NCBI RefSeq assembly: GCF_001042695.1
Contig: NZ_AP012334.1
Location: 620,001 to 684,000, forward strand
DNA: 64,000 nt
DNA from: Scardovia inopinata JCM 12537
GTDB lineage: Bacteria > Actinomycetota > Actinomycetes > Actinomycetales > Bifidobacteriaceae
Direction: 5' to 3'
Shown here: positions 35,087-44,165 of the stretch, one piece after another
How the letters are laid out: each line of letters begins with the position of its first letter
How positions within the stretch are numbered: the stretch's first letter is position 1
The notes under the pieces: generated by a model
The model's input: the letters and a program-made list of their open reading frames with translations, nothing else
Database searches by the model: none
What the model was told of the DNA's origin: nothing
Program-made: the position numbers and the translations under genes

Positions 35087-35569
35087 ATGCCACAGGATAA
35101 GGTTTATATGCTTACACAGGAAGCCTATGACAAGCTGAGAGAAGAACTGACTTATCGTGAAGGTGAGCTGCGGGAAGAAATAAAGGAAAAGATTGCCGCT
35201 GCCCGCGCAGAGGGCGATCTGAGTGAAAATGGAGGCTACCAGGCTGCACGCGAAGAGCAGGGAAAGAATGAGGGCCGTATCCAGGAGCTGACTGTTAAGC
35301 TTCGGGATTCACAGATTCTGAAGGCTCCCAACCCAGGAAAAGTTGGACCAGGCTCTTTGGTAGTGCTCGAGATAGCCGGTCGGGAAATGACCTATGTTCT
35401 GGGTTCTCATGATCTGGCGGTTGCTACTGATTACGATATTGTCAGTCCTGAATCTCCAATCGGAGCTGCTATCAATGGTAAAAAGACTGGTGATACTGTT
35501 TCCTATACGGCTCCTAACGGCCGCAATATTACCGTGACTATTAAAGAAGCAAAGCCTTTGAAGGCATAA
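35087..35569 (+). CDS. greA: transcription elongation factor GreA
   Basis: Stimulates transcript cleavage by arrested RNA polymerase. The 160-residue protein has the N-terminal coiled coil with AEGDLSENGGYQAAREEQGKNE (the acidic tip Asp and Glu near 45) and the C-terminal FKBP-like domain (VGPGSLVVLEIAGREM, SPESPIGAAINGKKTGDTVSYTAPNG in part). A GAGGAGG site precedes the ATG. Confidence 0.97.
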   Translation: MPQDKVYMLTQEAYDKLREELTYREGELREEIKEKIAAARAEGDLSENGGYQAAREEQGKNEGRIQELTVKLRDSQILKAPNPGKVGPGSLVVLEIAGREMTYVLGSHDLAVATDYDIVSPESPIGAAINGKKTGDTVSYTAPNGRNITVTIKEAKPLKA

Positions 35570-35585
35570 AAATTCTGAAAAATAA

Positions 35586-35636
35586 TTCCCTGGCAACTTA
35601 GCAGCTGGCGATGATGCTGCAGGTGCCAGGGATTTT
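35586..35636 (+). terminator. intrinsic terminator of greA
   Basis: CCCTGGCA (from about 35587) pairs with TGCCAGGG (about 35623-35630), with an inner arm AGCAGC and a matching GCTGC, followed by ATTTTT. A strong Rho-independent signal 20 bases after the stop. Confidence 0.9.
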
Positions 35637-35687
35637 TGTATATTTTTTGTATATTTTTGTATGTATGGCGACCTTTTTGACAGGACT

Positions 35688-35723
35688 GGCATGTTTGGCA
35701 GACTCGGCATGTTTGGCAGACTC
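35688..35723. repeat. 18-bp tandem repeat between greA and the hemolysin III-like gene
   Basis: GGCATGTTTGGCAGACTC occurs twice without gap at 35688-35705 and 35706-35723. Further on, 35750-35825 contains looser repeats of AGTTTTAG and GCCATGTTT type. The gap 35637-35822 has no supported gene. Confidence 0.9.
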
Positions 35724-35822
35724 GGAAAGATCGGGGCAGATTTTTCTAGCGTCCAGTTTTAGTATGCAGTTTTAGCGCCCTGTTTTAGCGCCATGTTTCA
35801 GTGCGCAGTCTAGGCATGGAGT

Positions 35823-36725
35823 TTAAGCATGCATCAGGGCAACAACGACAAAGTAAATAGCAACAACATGGCAGGCGTAGCCCAAAACAGTCCCGGTGTG
35901 GAAGATCTCATGAAAACCAAAGACCATTGGCCAGGGATCGGGCTTGCGAAGCATGTAGACTATAGCTCCACCTATATAGCAGATTCCACCGGCAACAATC
36001 AGCCATACTACGGCAGGTCCAGCATAGGGGGACAGCCAGAAGAATCGGAGAAAGGCTACTCCGGACACGCCAAATACGATGTATGTGCTGGTATAAAGCC
36101 AGCGGGGAGCATTAATCCAAATGACATGAATTATCAAAGCTATGGTAGTGAAAATCCACATGGTGGCAATAATTATGTTTCGCATGCCACTGCTCAAGGC
36201 AAAAGATATGGGAGTGTAAGTGCCGGCAATGAGGAGGAAAATGTTCATGTGATCAATCCGCCTCAAGACCCCGGTTACTTTGGTGGACCAGTCGCCCACA
36301 TGGTAAATAGCAGAGTTGGTAAAAAGAATGAGGGAACTAGTCATGAAAACAGCGCAAGCCCACTTGAGGCCGGCAGAGGGAGCCAGACAGATAAGAACAA
36401 TTCCGGCTGCCAGGGCCAGGGGAGCGGTGACCAGGTGAATCCAACCTCTGAGCAGGGGTTTCGGTCGCCCATGAACATCGAGACGGACTTTTTTCTTATA
36501 ACTTCCCCGTGCCTTTTGCTCAATGATGCTGGCCTTGTATTCACCTTTTGCCAGGATCCTGTCGGCCTTGGCTCTCGCCTTCATCCTGATGGCATCAGCC
36601 TTGGCCTGCTCGTTGGCGATGCGTGCCCGTACCACTTGTTGCACTGCCTGGTTGCTCACTTCAGGATCATCTGTTGATGGTTGAGTAGTTTCAATGATAT
36701 CCGTGGAATCGTCAGAAGCAGTCAT
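35823..36725 (-). CDS. hemolysin III / PAQR family membrane protein
   Basis: A roughly 300-residue member of the YqfA/hemolysin III family, integral membrane proteins related to adiponectin receptors. An N-terminal Gln/Ala/Lys-rich cytosolic region (about 85 residues) leads to seven helices. RGWIHLVTAPLALAAG, SAIYHVGDW near 160 and RIDHMNIFLLIAGTYTP carry the first conserved metal-site-type His and Asp residues, and FHEIFHTGTVLGYACH carries the second His pair. The ATG at 36725 is favoured by an AGGTG site; the earlier ATG at 36746 has none. The biochemical activity is not known; the hemolysin name comes from the family, not from evidence here. Confidence 0.88.
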   Translation of the reverse strand: MTASDDSTDIIETTQPSTDDPEVSNQAVQQVVRARIANEQAKADAIRMKARAKADRILAKGEYKASIIEQKARGSYKKKVRLDVHGRPKPLLRGWIHLVTAPLALAAGIVLICLAPSAGLKWACAVFMTSSLILFTNSAIYHVGDWSTKVTGVLRRIDHMNIFLLIAGTYTPISFALSSGMRNIIIATMWIFTTIALIIHVIWINAPRWLYTSTYIVFGVSGVAFLRFFWLSPYAGPAVVWLIVAGGICYIGGAIVYMLRKPDPWPMVFGFHEIFHTGTVLGYACHVVAIYFVVVALMHA

Positions 36726-36794
36726 AGGTATCACCTGTCCCTTCATACATCTTTACAGTTTACCGACAGGCATAATCAAGGATGAGTTCGATGA

Positions 36795-38315
36795 GTGAGT
36801 ACAATGACGTTTATGACAGATTTTACTGACGTTTTTGCCCGCAGTGCCACTCTTAGCAAGGATGATAAAAGTTGGCTGCGACGTATTCTGGACGATTGGC
36901 AGGTTATTGCAGATTTGAGTTTTGCTGATCTGATGCTGGTCATACCCATCCAGGAAAACGGAGTGCAGCGCCTAGTAGTTGCTGCTCAGTGCCGGTCTTC
37001 CACAGTGGTATCCCGCCAGATTGATGATATGGTAGGAAAGAATCTGCCTGAGTCTTTAGTAGCTCCGGTTTATGACAATCTTAATGGTCGGGTTGATGGT
37101 GGAATTGACCACTATCGGATGGTGGGATCGGCCACTGTCTGTGATGATTTCGTTCCTGTCCGTCATAATGACAAGATTTTAGGCGTTTTGGTGCGGGAGA
37201 CTAATATGATGACCCGTCTGGTCAACGGGCATTACGAATCTGAGAGTATTAAGGTGGGGCATGAGATCTTTGCGATGATTGGAGATGGTACTTTTCCCTA
37301 TGTGGATGATTTGCTCTCTAAGCAAAGGCATGATCCTAGGGTATCGGACGGTTTCCTGATCCTATCAGAAGATGGGATAGTGGAGTATGCAGCTCCGAAC
37401 GCAGTTAGCTGTTTCCGCCGGCTGGGCTTGGTTACCGATCTGATTGGCCGCTATTTGAGTGAGTTCATCACCGACAGGATTCAGGAGAATGATAAGGTGC
37501 CGGAATCTCTTCCTGGTGTTCTCACAGGAAAATTCTTTGCCGATTCTGAAATTACCACATCCAATGCATCTATAGCCCTGCGCTGTTTTCCTCTTTTCTC
37601 CGGCGGCAGCAGAACTGGGGCTGTTATCCTCTGTCGGGATGTAACTGAAGTTCGCCGCAGGGAGCGAGAATTGGAAACTAAGGATGCCACTATTGCCGAA
37701 GTCCATCACAGGATTAAGAACAATTTGCAGGCTGTATCATCCCTGCTCCGTCTTCAGGCCAGGCGAACAAAAAATGAGGAAGTTCGCAAGGAACTCCAGG
37801 AAGCCCAGAGGCGGGTGGAAACTATAGCCGTTGTTCATGAAGGCCTGAGTCAGACGGCTGATGAAGTAGTGGATTTTGATGCCGTGATTGCCAAACTGTT
37901 GAGGATGGCGGTTGAGGTGGCAAGTACCGATGAACAGGAGATTAAGATTTCTTATCTGGGACAGTTCGGCATGATGCCAGCTCAGGATGCTACTCCTCTT
38001 TCCTTGGTTTTGACTGAGCTGGTAACCAACTGTGTGGAACACGGTTTTGAAAATCGTAAAGAAGGCAACATTTTGATATCTGTTGGACGCAGCGGTAAAA
38101 ATCTGAATGTTGTTGTTGAAGATGATGGTAATGGTCTGGAAACAGAAGTCGACGAAAAGGGCAAATCAGTCAAGGCTTCCGGCTCTGGATTAGGAACACA
38201 GATTGTTAATACCTTTGTGACCAATGACTTTGGCGGTACCATCAAATGGGGGGTAAATCACCCGCATGGAACAAGGGTTGAGATATCCATCAAACTAAGA
38301 GCTGCCGAAAACTAG
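36795..38315 (+). CDS. sensor histidine kinase, PdtaS-like (HisKA_2)
   Basis: A soluble 506-residue histidine kinase resembling mycobacterial PdtaS. The N-terminal about 150 residues look like a GAF-type sensor. A PAS domain follows (GFLILSEDGIVEYAAPNAVSCF near 188), then a HisKA_2 dimerisation helix with EVHHRIKNNLQAVSSLLRLQ near 300, where the first or second His is phosphorylated, and a HATPase domain (VLTELVTNCVEHGFEN, VEDDGNGL, GSGLGTQIVNTFV). No membrane helices. The start could be GTG 36795, ATG 36804 or ATG 36813; none has a clear ribosome site. The cognate response regulator, usually an ANTAR protein, is not adjacent. Confidence 0.88.
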   Translation: MSTMTFMTDFTDVFARSATLSKDDKSWLRRILDDWQVIADLSFADLMLVIPIQENGVQRLVVAAQCRSSTVVSRQIDDMVGKNLPESLVAPVYDNLNGRVDGGIDHYRMVGSATVCDDFVPVRHNDKILGVLVRETNMMTRLVNGHYESESIKVGHEIFAMIGDGTFPYVDDLLSKQRHDPRVSDGFLILSEDGIVEYAAPNAVSCFRRLGLVTDLIGRYLSEFITDRIQENDKVPESLPGVLTGKFFADSEITTSNASIALRCFPLFSGGSRTGAVILCRDVTEVRRRERELETKDATIAEVHHRIKNNLQAVSSLLRLQARRTKNEEVRKELQEAQRRVETIAVVHEGLSQTADEVVDFDAVIAKLLRMAVEVASTDEQEIKISYLGQFGMMPAQDATPLSLVLTELVTNCVEHGFENRKEGNILISVGRSGKNLNVVVEDDGNGLETEVDEKGKSVKASGSGLGTQIVNTFVTNDFGGTIKWGVNHPHGTRVEISIKLRAAEN

Positions 38316-38408
38316 AAACTAGAAAACTAGAGAAGACTGGGTAGGTGAGAATGTAGGCAAGCCACAAGCAGACAGATAAGCCGAATAATATGCTATGAAC
38401 TTATCATT

Positions 38409-38678
38409 TCAGCGCATACGCATGCTGCGGCGGGCTCGCATATACCTGCGCTTCAATGCACGGCGTTCGTCTTCGCTGTATCCGCCCCAGACCCCATAAT
38501 CTTGGTTGGTATCTAGAGCAGTCTTGAGACATTCATCAACGACTTCACATGTTCTGCACACGGCTTTTGCCTCTTCAATCTGCTGAAGGGCAGGGCCTGT
38601 ATTGCCAACCGGGAAGAAAAGCTCAGGATCCTTATCCCGGCATGCAGCCTTGGCTCGCCAATCCTGTGAACTACTCAT
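38409..38678 (-). CDS. whiB2: WhiB-family Fe-S transcription factor (WhiB2-like)
   Basis: A small 89-residue [4Fe-4S] regulator. Four Cys ligands are present: Cys13 (AACRDKDPELFFP), the pair CRTC near 42-45, and VDECLKTAL near 51. They are followed by the GVWGGYSEDERRALKRR turn and basic tail. In Actinobacteria WhiB2/WhmD controls septation, and the sequence is closest to that type. GAGGA lies 7 bases before the ATG. It faces a division-related block of genes. Confidence 0.93.
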   Translation of the reverse strand: MSSSQDWRAKAACRDKDPELFFPVGNTGPALQQIEEAKAVCRTCEVVDECLKTALDTNQDYGVWGGYSEDERRALKRRYMRARRSMRMR

Positions 38679-38916
38679 TGTTATTTCCTCGATCCTGTGT
38701 AATTATACTGCTGAATCTTCTGGCTGCCTCAGTTTTCTCTGGCTATCTGGCTGTCCGGCTGATTTTTACAGACTCAGCCTGCTGTCGGTCTTTACTGACT
38801 GCAGATCAAAAGATTATCTATATAGAGATAAGCACGAATTTTACTTTTTTGCAAGTGTTTTAGGAAAAAAAGATGAATTTTTTCTGATTGAACCTTTCTT
38901 CGTCCTGTCCAAAGGT

Positions 38917-40986
38917 TTAGGTGTCAAAACTGGGAGCGTAGGTTTGAAAGATATATGATTCCGGTCCACAGTATATTCCTCTTCCCGGGATGCGCCTTCC
39001 GGAAAAGCTGGCATCATTGAGCAAATCGGTGGGCAGGCCCCACAGGAGATCAGTGGTCCTATCTAATGTAGGAAAAATAATTTTGGCATCACAATTTTCT
39101 GGATATCGAACGTTGCGGGGATCGCTGACTGTATAGAATACGGTTATCTTTCTATCTGTTAAGGCGGTTTGGAACTGGTGCCGGGAAGAGAGGACCAGGA
39201 CATTCTCCTTATCCTGAGCATTTTGTTCCGCGAATGAATTGTCAGATGGGGCATCTGCAGGAAAACCGGCAGAATAGGCAGCCAGAGGATCGAGATAGGG
39301 ATCGCAGTTGTCACATATTGCCAGTCGGGCAGCAATAGAGCGTGTATTTTCTACTGGCAGTGATTCATGTGATTGAACTGGTTCATCTGACGACAGGGTA
39401 GTAGGGCATGGGTCTCTTAATCGTTCATATGCTTGGCATATTATCTTCAGAGTTTCGGTTTTCCCATATCCGTGAGGGACAACGATGGCAATATTCTGTC
39501 CCTCCAGGTCAAGAAACCAATCGGACGTAGTAATACCATCATCTCGTAGACCCATATAGATCCGATTTCTTTTGGTTCCGATGGGCAGTGTCTTCCCAGA
39601 TTTTTTTGTGGGAGCTGCAAGAATTTCAGGCAGGGGAGGCGAAAAGAGAACTGGCTGGTCTGGTTCAGATCCACCTTTGCCGGCATTTTTGCCGGTATTT
39701 TTGCCAGCAGCACATATGAAAGCATAAGCAGTCTGGACACTGGTGATGAACTGATCGGGATGGGTGCACTGAGCAGCCCTGAAAGGAAGACATTGAGCAC
39801 CATCATGGAGAAAACCGATTCCCTGATCCTCAGGATGGAGGAGGGCTGCAAAGGGTGCATCCAAGAGTTCCAGCGATTGCAGAGAATCTCTGACCCTAAA
39901 GCAAATGTGAAGGGATAAATTAGCTTTCATATCTCCATTGACCTGACCCAGAGGATTTTGCGTACAGGCTATGAGATGTATCCCCAAGGAACGGCCTAAA
40001 GCTGCTACAGAAACCAGACGGGGAATATAATCGGGCAGCAGTTCCTTGATGGCATGAAACTCATCAATGACCACCAACAGATGGGCAGGCGGGTGGGGGA
40101 GGCGATTAATGTTGTCTACCCCATATGAGTGAACCAAACTTTCTCTCCGCTTGATTTCTCTTTCTAGAGACAGGAGAGCTCGTAAAGCATGAGCTAGGTT
40201 GAGATCGCTGACACTGCCCACACAATGCGGGATCTTCTGCAGCTGACGAAAAGTTGCTCCTCCTTTGAAATCGAGAAATACGAATAAAAGACGCTCTGGA
40301 GGGTAGGTACAGGCCATGGAAAGGCACCAGGTTTCCAGGAAGACAGATTTCCCGGATCCAGTTGTGCCTCCAATCAAGGCGTGAGGGCCTTGAGACAAGA
40401 GATCAAGTGTATAAATTCTGGGTATAAAAGTCGGGCTTCTTTCCTGTAAAGACGGTTGCGCAGATTCTGTGGGATGTGGCGAGTGTTGGGTGACCTCTGC
40501 ATGCAGGGTATAGCCGATAGGAATCTGAAGGGTTTCTCCTTTTTTGGGTTTAAGCCATTGGGACACAATGCTTTTCCATCCGGTTCCATGAGGGTAAAGG
40601 GAAGAGAATTTTTCCGCTGCCAAATAGTGTCCCAGTTCCTGCGGCCTGATGTAGTCCATGGGGTTGAGACAAGCATCCGGAGCAGGAAGGGCTGTGGCCG
40701 TTTTCCCGGAAAAAGAAGTAGAAGGTAGATTATCAGTATTCTCCTGATAATTCTGGGTCTGGCCGTGCGTTTGCAGACGCCATCGGATAATGAACACGAT
40801 GGTCAAAACAATAGAAGAAATCAATCCAGGCAGAAGAAAGGCCAGGTATAGGTACTGCCGGGCGGCAATCATAGCAGCCATCATGATTGCCTGACCGGCC
40901 ATAGCAGCGGCAGTTGGAGCCAGGGACATGAATAAATCCATGGTGGAGGAGGCTAGCAGCTTTTTTGAGGATAGGGCTTTTTTCAT
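38917..40986 (-). CDS. EccC/EssC-like FtsK-SpoIIIE membrane ATPase
   Basis: A 689-residue membrane ATPase with two N-terminal helices (near 25-72), a hydrophilic region, then two FtsK/SpoIIIE modules. Module 1 has ALIGGTTGSGKSVFLETW near 203, FLDFKGGATF near 240 and LLVVIDEFHAI near 300, then GRSLGIHLIACTQN. The FKGGATF and GRSLGxHL pattern is typical of the type VII secretion ATPases EccC and EssC rather than of FtsK. Module 2 has IAIVVPHGYGKTETLK near 500 with a weaker Walker A and no clear Walker B. EccC usually has three modules. No other secretion gene adjoins. It may serve a type VII system located elsewhere or act as an independent conserved ATPase. No ribosome site at the ATG. Confidence 0.8.
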   Translation of the reverse strand: MKKALSSKKLLASSTMDLFMSLAPTAAAMAGQAIMMAAMIAARQYLYLAFLLPGLISSIVLTIVFIIRWRLQTHGQTQNYQENTDNLPSTSFSGKTATALPAPDACLNPMDYIRPQELGHYLAAEKFSSLYPHGTGWKSIVSQWLKPKKGETLQIPIGYTLHAEVTQHSPHPTESAQPSLQERSPTFIPRIYTLDLLSQGPHALIGGTTGSGKSVFLETWCLSMACTYPPERLLFVFLDFKGGATFRQLQKIPHCVGSVSDLNLAHALRALLSLEREIKRRESLVHSYGVDNINRLPHPPAHLLVVIDEFHAIKELLPDYIPRLVSVAALGRSLGIHLIACTQNPLGQVNGDMKANLSLHICFRVRDSLQSLELLDAPFAALLHPEDQGIGFLHDGAQCLPFRAAQCTHPDQFITSVQTAYAFICAAGKNTGKNAGKGGSEPDQPVLFSPPLPEILAAPTKKSGKTLPIGTKRNRIYMGLRDDGITTSDWFLDLEGQNIAIVVPHGYGKTETLKIICQAYERLRDPCPTTLSSDEPVQSHESLPVENTRSIAARLAICDNCDPYLDPLAAYSAGFPADAPSDNSFAEQNAQDKENVLVLSSRHQFQTALTDRKITVFYTVSDPRNVRYPENCDAKIIFPTLDRTTDLLWGLPTDLLNDASFSGRRIPGRGIYCGPESYIFQTYAPSFDT

Positions 40987-41111
40987 ATCTGTAGTATGGA
41001 AAAAATGAAGGAGAAAGTCATCTTATTTTTGGAATGTGCACAAACGTGGGACACGCCTGGGAAATAAGAGAAAAGCGACTGTGAATAAATCTATCTCAGG
41101 AGAAAAAGCAA

Positions 41112-42482
41112 TCAGGAAGCTAGATATCCGCCGACAGTCCCTGCCGGCTGGCTGCCTTGGGCCAGCTTCGAGAAAAGGGAATGATTGGCATTGGTGTTCA
41201 AGAGAACACAGGAGCCGATTCCGGAAGTAGGCCGATAATCCTGGCTGGAGTAGTATACCGTTCCAGTGACCCCTTTGTCTCCAGTCGCGCTCTTGAAGGC
41301 TAGGGCCAGAGAAATCAAGTCCCCGGTTGAGGTTTTTTGGTCTACAGTCAGAGCAGATAGCCCTGCTTTCATGACCTTGTGCAAACGGAAAGGATTAAGG
41401 AGAACAGCTGGAGAAGCTGTCTTCTTCATGATGGCGGAAATAGTCATTCTCTGCCTCTTAGTGCGGCCAAAATCCCCTTCCGGATCGGAATAACGCATCC
41501 GTGACATAGCCAAAGCCGTCTGGCCATCAGCTGCCCTGCAGCCTGCGGTCCATTTCAAACCCGACTTGGAATCATCCACAGTCCGGTCATAACAGAGGTT
41601 TACGCCTCCCAAAGCATCGACAATGGTTTGCAAGCCACCAAAACCAACAGAAACAACATGGTCTATTTTCTGTCCAGTTATTCCCTCTACTGTCTGTACT
41701 AAAGCTGTATATCCATAAAGTTCTGCCACTGCATTAATTTTGGAATCCTTACCAGCTACCTGAACATATGAATCACGTGGAATTGAAATCAGCGATGCCG
41801 GACCTGAACTGGGCTTGGTTAAAACCATAATGGTATCTGTCCTAAATCCAGGAACCTGATCCGCAGTGCCACCAGTAGTGCCATCTCTGGCATCAGATCC
41901 CAGAATCAGCCACGTATTGCCGCTAGTATCTGCTGCTGAGCTTAAATAATTCTTATGGACCAAATTGGAGCTAACAAAGATCCAGACCCAGGCAAGATAA
42001 ATCAGAATGAGAGCCAGGAGGGCAGCAATGACTTTCAGAATGATTTTTCTTGGCTTTCTCTTTTTTGACTGCTCATAGGGGGAAGAGGGTGAAGGAGCTG
42101 CAGGTAGAGAGGGAAGAGATTTTCTCGCGAAGGAACGAGTCGGAGAAGGATTGGCAGGTGAAGAGAAATTGGGTGCAGAAACAATCCTGGTGTGAGAAGA
42201 CCTGGTACTGCGTCCGGCAGCTGATCTGTTCGAGCTTTTCTGCTCGCTCGCTGGGCTAAAGGAGGGGGGAAGAGGGGAATCTTTATGGTCTGTTCCCGTC
42301 TCAGGAGCAGAAAATGCCTGTGAGGCGGGAGACTTTCTGTGTACTGCGCTAGTTCTGCGAACTGGGTCGGCCCCGGAACGGCGCGTCGATGAGGATGGGG
42401 TCGATGAGGGCTTAAACTGCGGAGGAAGAGCTGAGTTGTCGGAGCTTGAACCGTCATTCATTGAATCATCATTAGTAGTCAT
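41112..42482 (-). CDS. LytR-CpsA-Psr (LCP) family ligase
   Basis: A predicted membrane-bound phosphotransferase that attaches wall polymers to peptidoglycan. A long Ser/Pro/Arg-rich cytosolic N-terminus (about 145 residues) is followed by one membrane helix (VIAALLALILIYLAWVWIF) and an extracellular LCP domain: LILGSDARDGT near 195, RTDTIMVL near 215, SIPRDSYVQ near 235, KINAVAELYG near 250 and MSRMRYSDPEGDFGRTKRQ near 330 carry the Arg and Asp residues that bind polyprenyl pyrophosphate. It starts 10 bases behind the previous gene stop. Two LCP genes in tandem are typical of this family. Confidence 0.93.
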   Translation of the reverse strand: MTTNDDSMNDGSSSDNSALPPQFKPSSTPSSSTRRSGADPVRRTSAVHRKSPASQAFSAPETGTDHKDSPLPPSFSPASEQKSSNRSAAGRSTRSSHTRIVSAPNFSSPANPSPTRSFARKSLPSLPAAPSPSSPYEQSKKRKPRKIILKVIAALLALILIYLAWVWIFVSSNLVHKNYLSSAADTSGNTWLILGSDARDGTTGGTADQVPGFRTDTIMVLTKPSSGPASLISIPRDSYVQVAGKDSKINAVAELYGYTALVQTVEGITGQKIDHVVSVGFGGLQTIVDALGGVNLCYDRTVDDSKSGLKWTAGCRAADGQTALAMSRMRYSDPEGDFGRTKRQRMTISAIMKKTASPAVLLNPFRLHKVMKAGLSALTVDQKTSTGDLISLALAFKSATGDKGVTGTVYYSSQDYRPTSGIGSCVLLNTNANHSLFSKLAQGSQPAGTVGGYLAS

Positions 42483-42491
42483 ACTACCTGC

Positions 42492-43871
42492 TTAGTCCTT
42501 GATGCGACAGAAGGTATAGTTGACATACTTTTCTGCCAGACCTATATACCAACCGGTGGAGGGATCAATGATAGCACCGGATTTCTTGTCTACCCGCCCG
42601 CCGGTTTCAGGATCGGTCAGGCTGCCGTCTGCATTGGTAATGAGGCCAGTGTTGGGATCAACTTTCCTGGCAGGGGAAGAAGCAGAAGAGGTGGACCCGG
42701 GCGAGGAGGATGTGGATGGCGAGGATGACGCTGCTTTCTTGGATGTCGCAGATGAATTGGTCAGAGGCTGATCGGCGGCAACCTTCTTCCAGACCGCCCC
42801 CGCTGCAGGTGCCCATTGAACTCGGTTAGAATTATAAGTAGAGGTTTGCACGGGGACTGTTTGGGAGTAAATGGACGATCCATTGAGCGAAGCTAAGCTG
42901 GAAGCCAAACCAACCAAAACATTTGTACTGGCCAGACCGGCGCTCAAACTTAGAGAAGAGATAGCTGCTTTAGCCATCTGGTAGAGTTCATTGGTCTGGG
43001 TGAATAAGTTCTTGTTCCGTGCCTCTCTCAGCAGCATTTTGATCAAATACTGCTGGCGGACTGTTCTCATGACGTCAGTGCCATCTCCCAATCCGTGACG
43101 GACACGAGCATACTGAGTGGCCTGGAGTCCCCCGAGATGGTGGAGCCCCTTCTTGAGTTTGAGGTTAGTGTAAGAGTCGCTGAAATCCTGAGTTACACAC
43201 ACATCAACTCCGCCCAGAGCAGTAATCATTGTGCTCAAACCGGAGAAATCCACCACCACAAATTGCTGAATATTCAGTCCGGTCAGGTAATTGACAGCTG
43301 CCATCGTGCAGCTGGCTGCTGACGATATATCCCCAGCCTTAGCATAGGCCCCGGCGAAAATAGAGTTGAACATAATAGTGTTTTGAGCTGGGATAGTCCC
43401 CTTAGTTGTTGTGCAGGAAGGAATACTGACCAGAGAATCACGGGGAATGGATACAATATCAATAAACTTACGGTTGGCTGCTATATGGACCACCATGGTG
43501 GTATCTGCCTGATGATTAGTTGCGTCGGCAGCATTAGTATCTCCAATAAGACTCCCGTTCTTTCCTGCGCGGGCATCCTGTCCAATGACCAAAATATCGA
43601 GGGCCTTACCCTTGTTGGGATCTACAGTAGCTTTAACAACTTTGCCGTGGGAATTCAGGGTAGGGACGGTTGCATTGGTAATCGCTGAGTTCAAATCAAG
43701 ATACAGAGCGGAGACTCCAACAGTCAGGAAGACGAGAACTGCGATAAGGATCATGCTGATCGCCCGGGCAAAGCGCTTTCCGGTAACGAAGTTAATGGCG
43801 TGAAGAGGGGAGTCATATGAATTGATTCTCAGCAGAGCGTGGCTGCGCTGGTGGTCTTTATTTACGGCCAT
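42492..43871 (-). CDS. LytR-CpsA-Psr (LCP) family ligase
   Basis: A second LCP enzyme, 459 residues. A short cytosolic N-terminus, one membrane helix (ISMILIAVLVFLTVGVSAL) and an LCP domain with ILVIGQDARAGKNG, DTTMVVHI, VSIPRDSLVSIPSC, NTIMFNSIFAGAY and YARVRHGLGDGTDVMRTVRQQ (in part). The C-terminus has a Ser/Ala/Pro tail and then an unusual motif, DPNTGLITNADGSLTDPETGG (in part), a repeated Asp-Pro-x-Thr-Gly unit. The ATG at 43871 follows AAGGA; a start 27 bases upstream lacks one. Together with the LCP gene behind it, it would ligate wall polysaccharide made by the neighbouring glycosyltransferases. Confidence 0.93.
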   Translation of the reverse strand: MAVNKDHQRSHALLRINSYDSPLHAINFVTGKRFARAISMILIAVLVFLTVGVSALYLDLNSAITNATVPTLNSHGKVVKATVDPNKGKALDILVIGQDARAGKNGSLIGDTNAADATNHQADTTMVVHIAANRKFIDIVSIPRDSLVSIPSCTTTKGTIPAQNTIMFNSIFAGAYAKAGDISSAASCTMAAVNYLTGLNIQQFVVVDFSGLSTMITALGGVDVCVTQDFSDSYTNLKLKKGLHHLGGLQATQYARVRHGLGDGTDVMRTVRQQYLIKMLLREARNKNLFTQTNELYQMAKAAISSLSLSAGLASTNVLVGLASSLASLNGSSIYSQTVPVQTSTYNSNRVQWAPAAGAVWKKVAADQPLTNSSATSKKAASSSPSTSSSPGSTSSASSPARKVDPNTGLITNADGSLTDPETGGRVDKKSGAIIDPSTGWYIGLAEKYVNYTFCRIKD

Positions 43872-44165
43872 ATTTTTCCTTCTTGTTGGCGTCAGCAATA
43901 TGTATGAAAACAGTACAAACCTAATTTTACAGCTAGAGGCTTATTTTCTTATGAAAAATAGTAAAAAGAGACACTTAAGCCCCACACTTGAAGCAAAAAA
44001 GCAATTCAGGATGAAAATTAGTAGGTCTTCATGGTCACAGAGGGAGGAGAAAGTAAAGAAAACGTCCCCATTTGGCAATTTTCCGCTGGAAGTGGGGAAT
44101 TTTTTCCTATAGTAGGAAAAGATATACAGGACCAATAAAGCATCAGGACGAATAAGGCGGAGGTT
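43872..44165. promoter_or_regulatory. divergent intergenic region, promoters for LCP and GT2 genes
   Basis: The 294 bases separate two divergent transcription units, LCP (minus) and GT2 (plus), and must hold both promoters. It is AT-rich (for example 43910-43990 and 44085-44120). No inverted repeat or known operator stands out, and no gene is supported. Confidence 0.4.

Noticed and set aside
35829-36677. Open frame of 282 codons on the plus strand against the hemolysin III-like gene
   Set aside because: Translation is Gly/Asn-rich without family match; the minus-strand membrane protein is clearly the gene.
38814-38831. TTATCT-ATATAG-AGATAA inverted repeat upstream of whiB
   Set aside because: Six-base arms only, AT-rich, and not tied to a known operator; could be chance.
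41112-43871. One of the two LCP genes as a pseudogene or duplicated copy
   Set aside because: Both have full LCP motifs and differ throughout, so they are two real enzymes.
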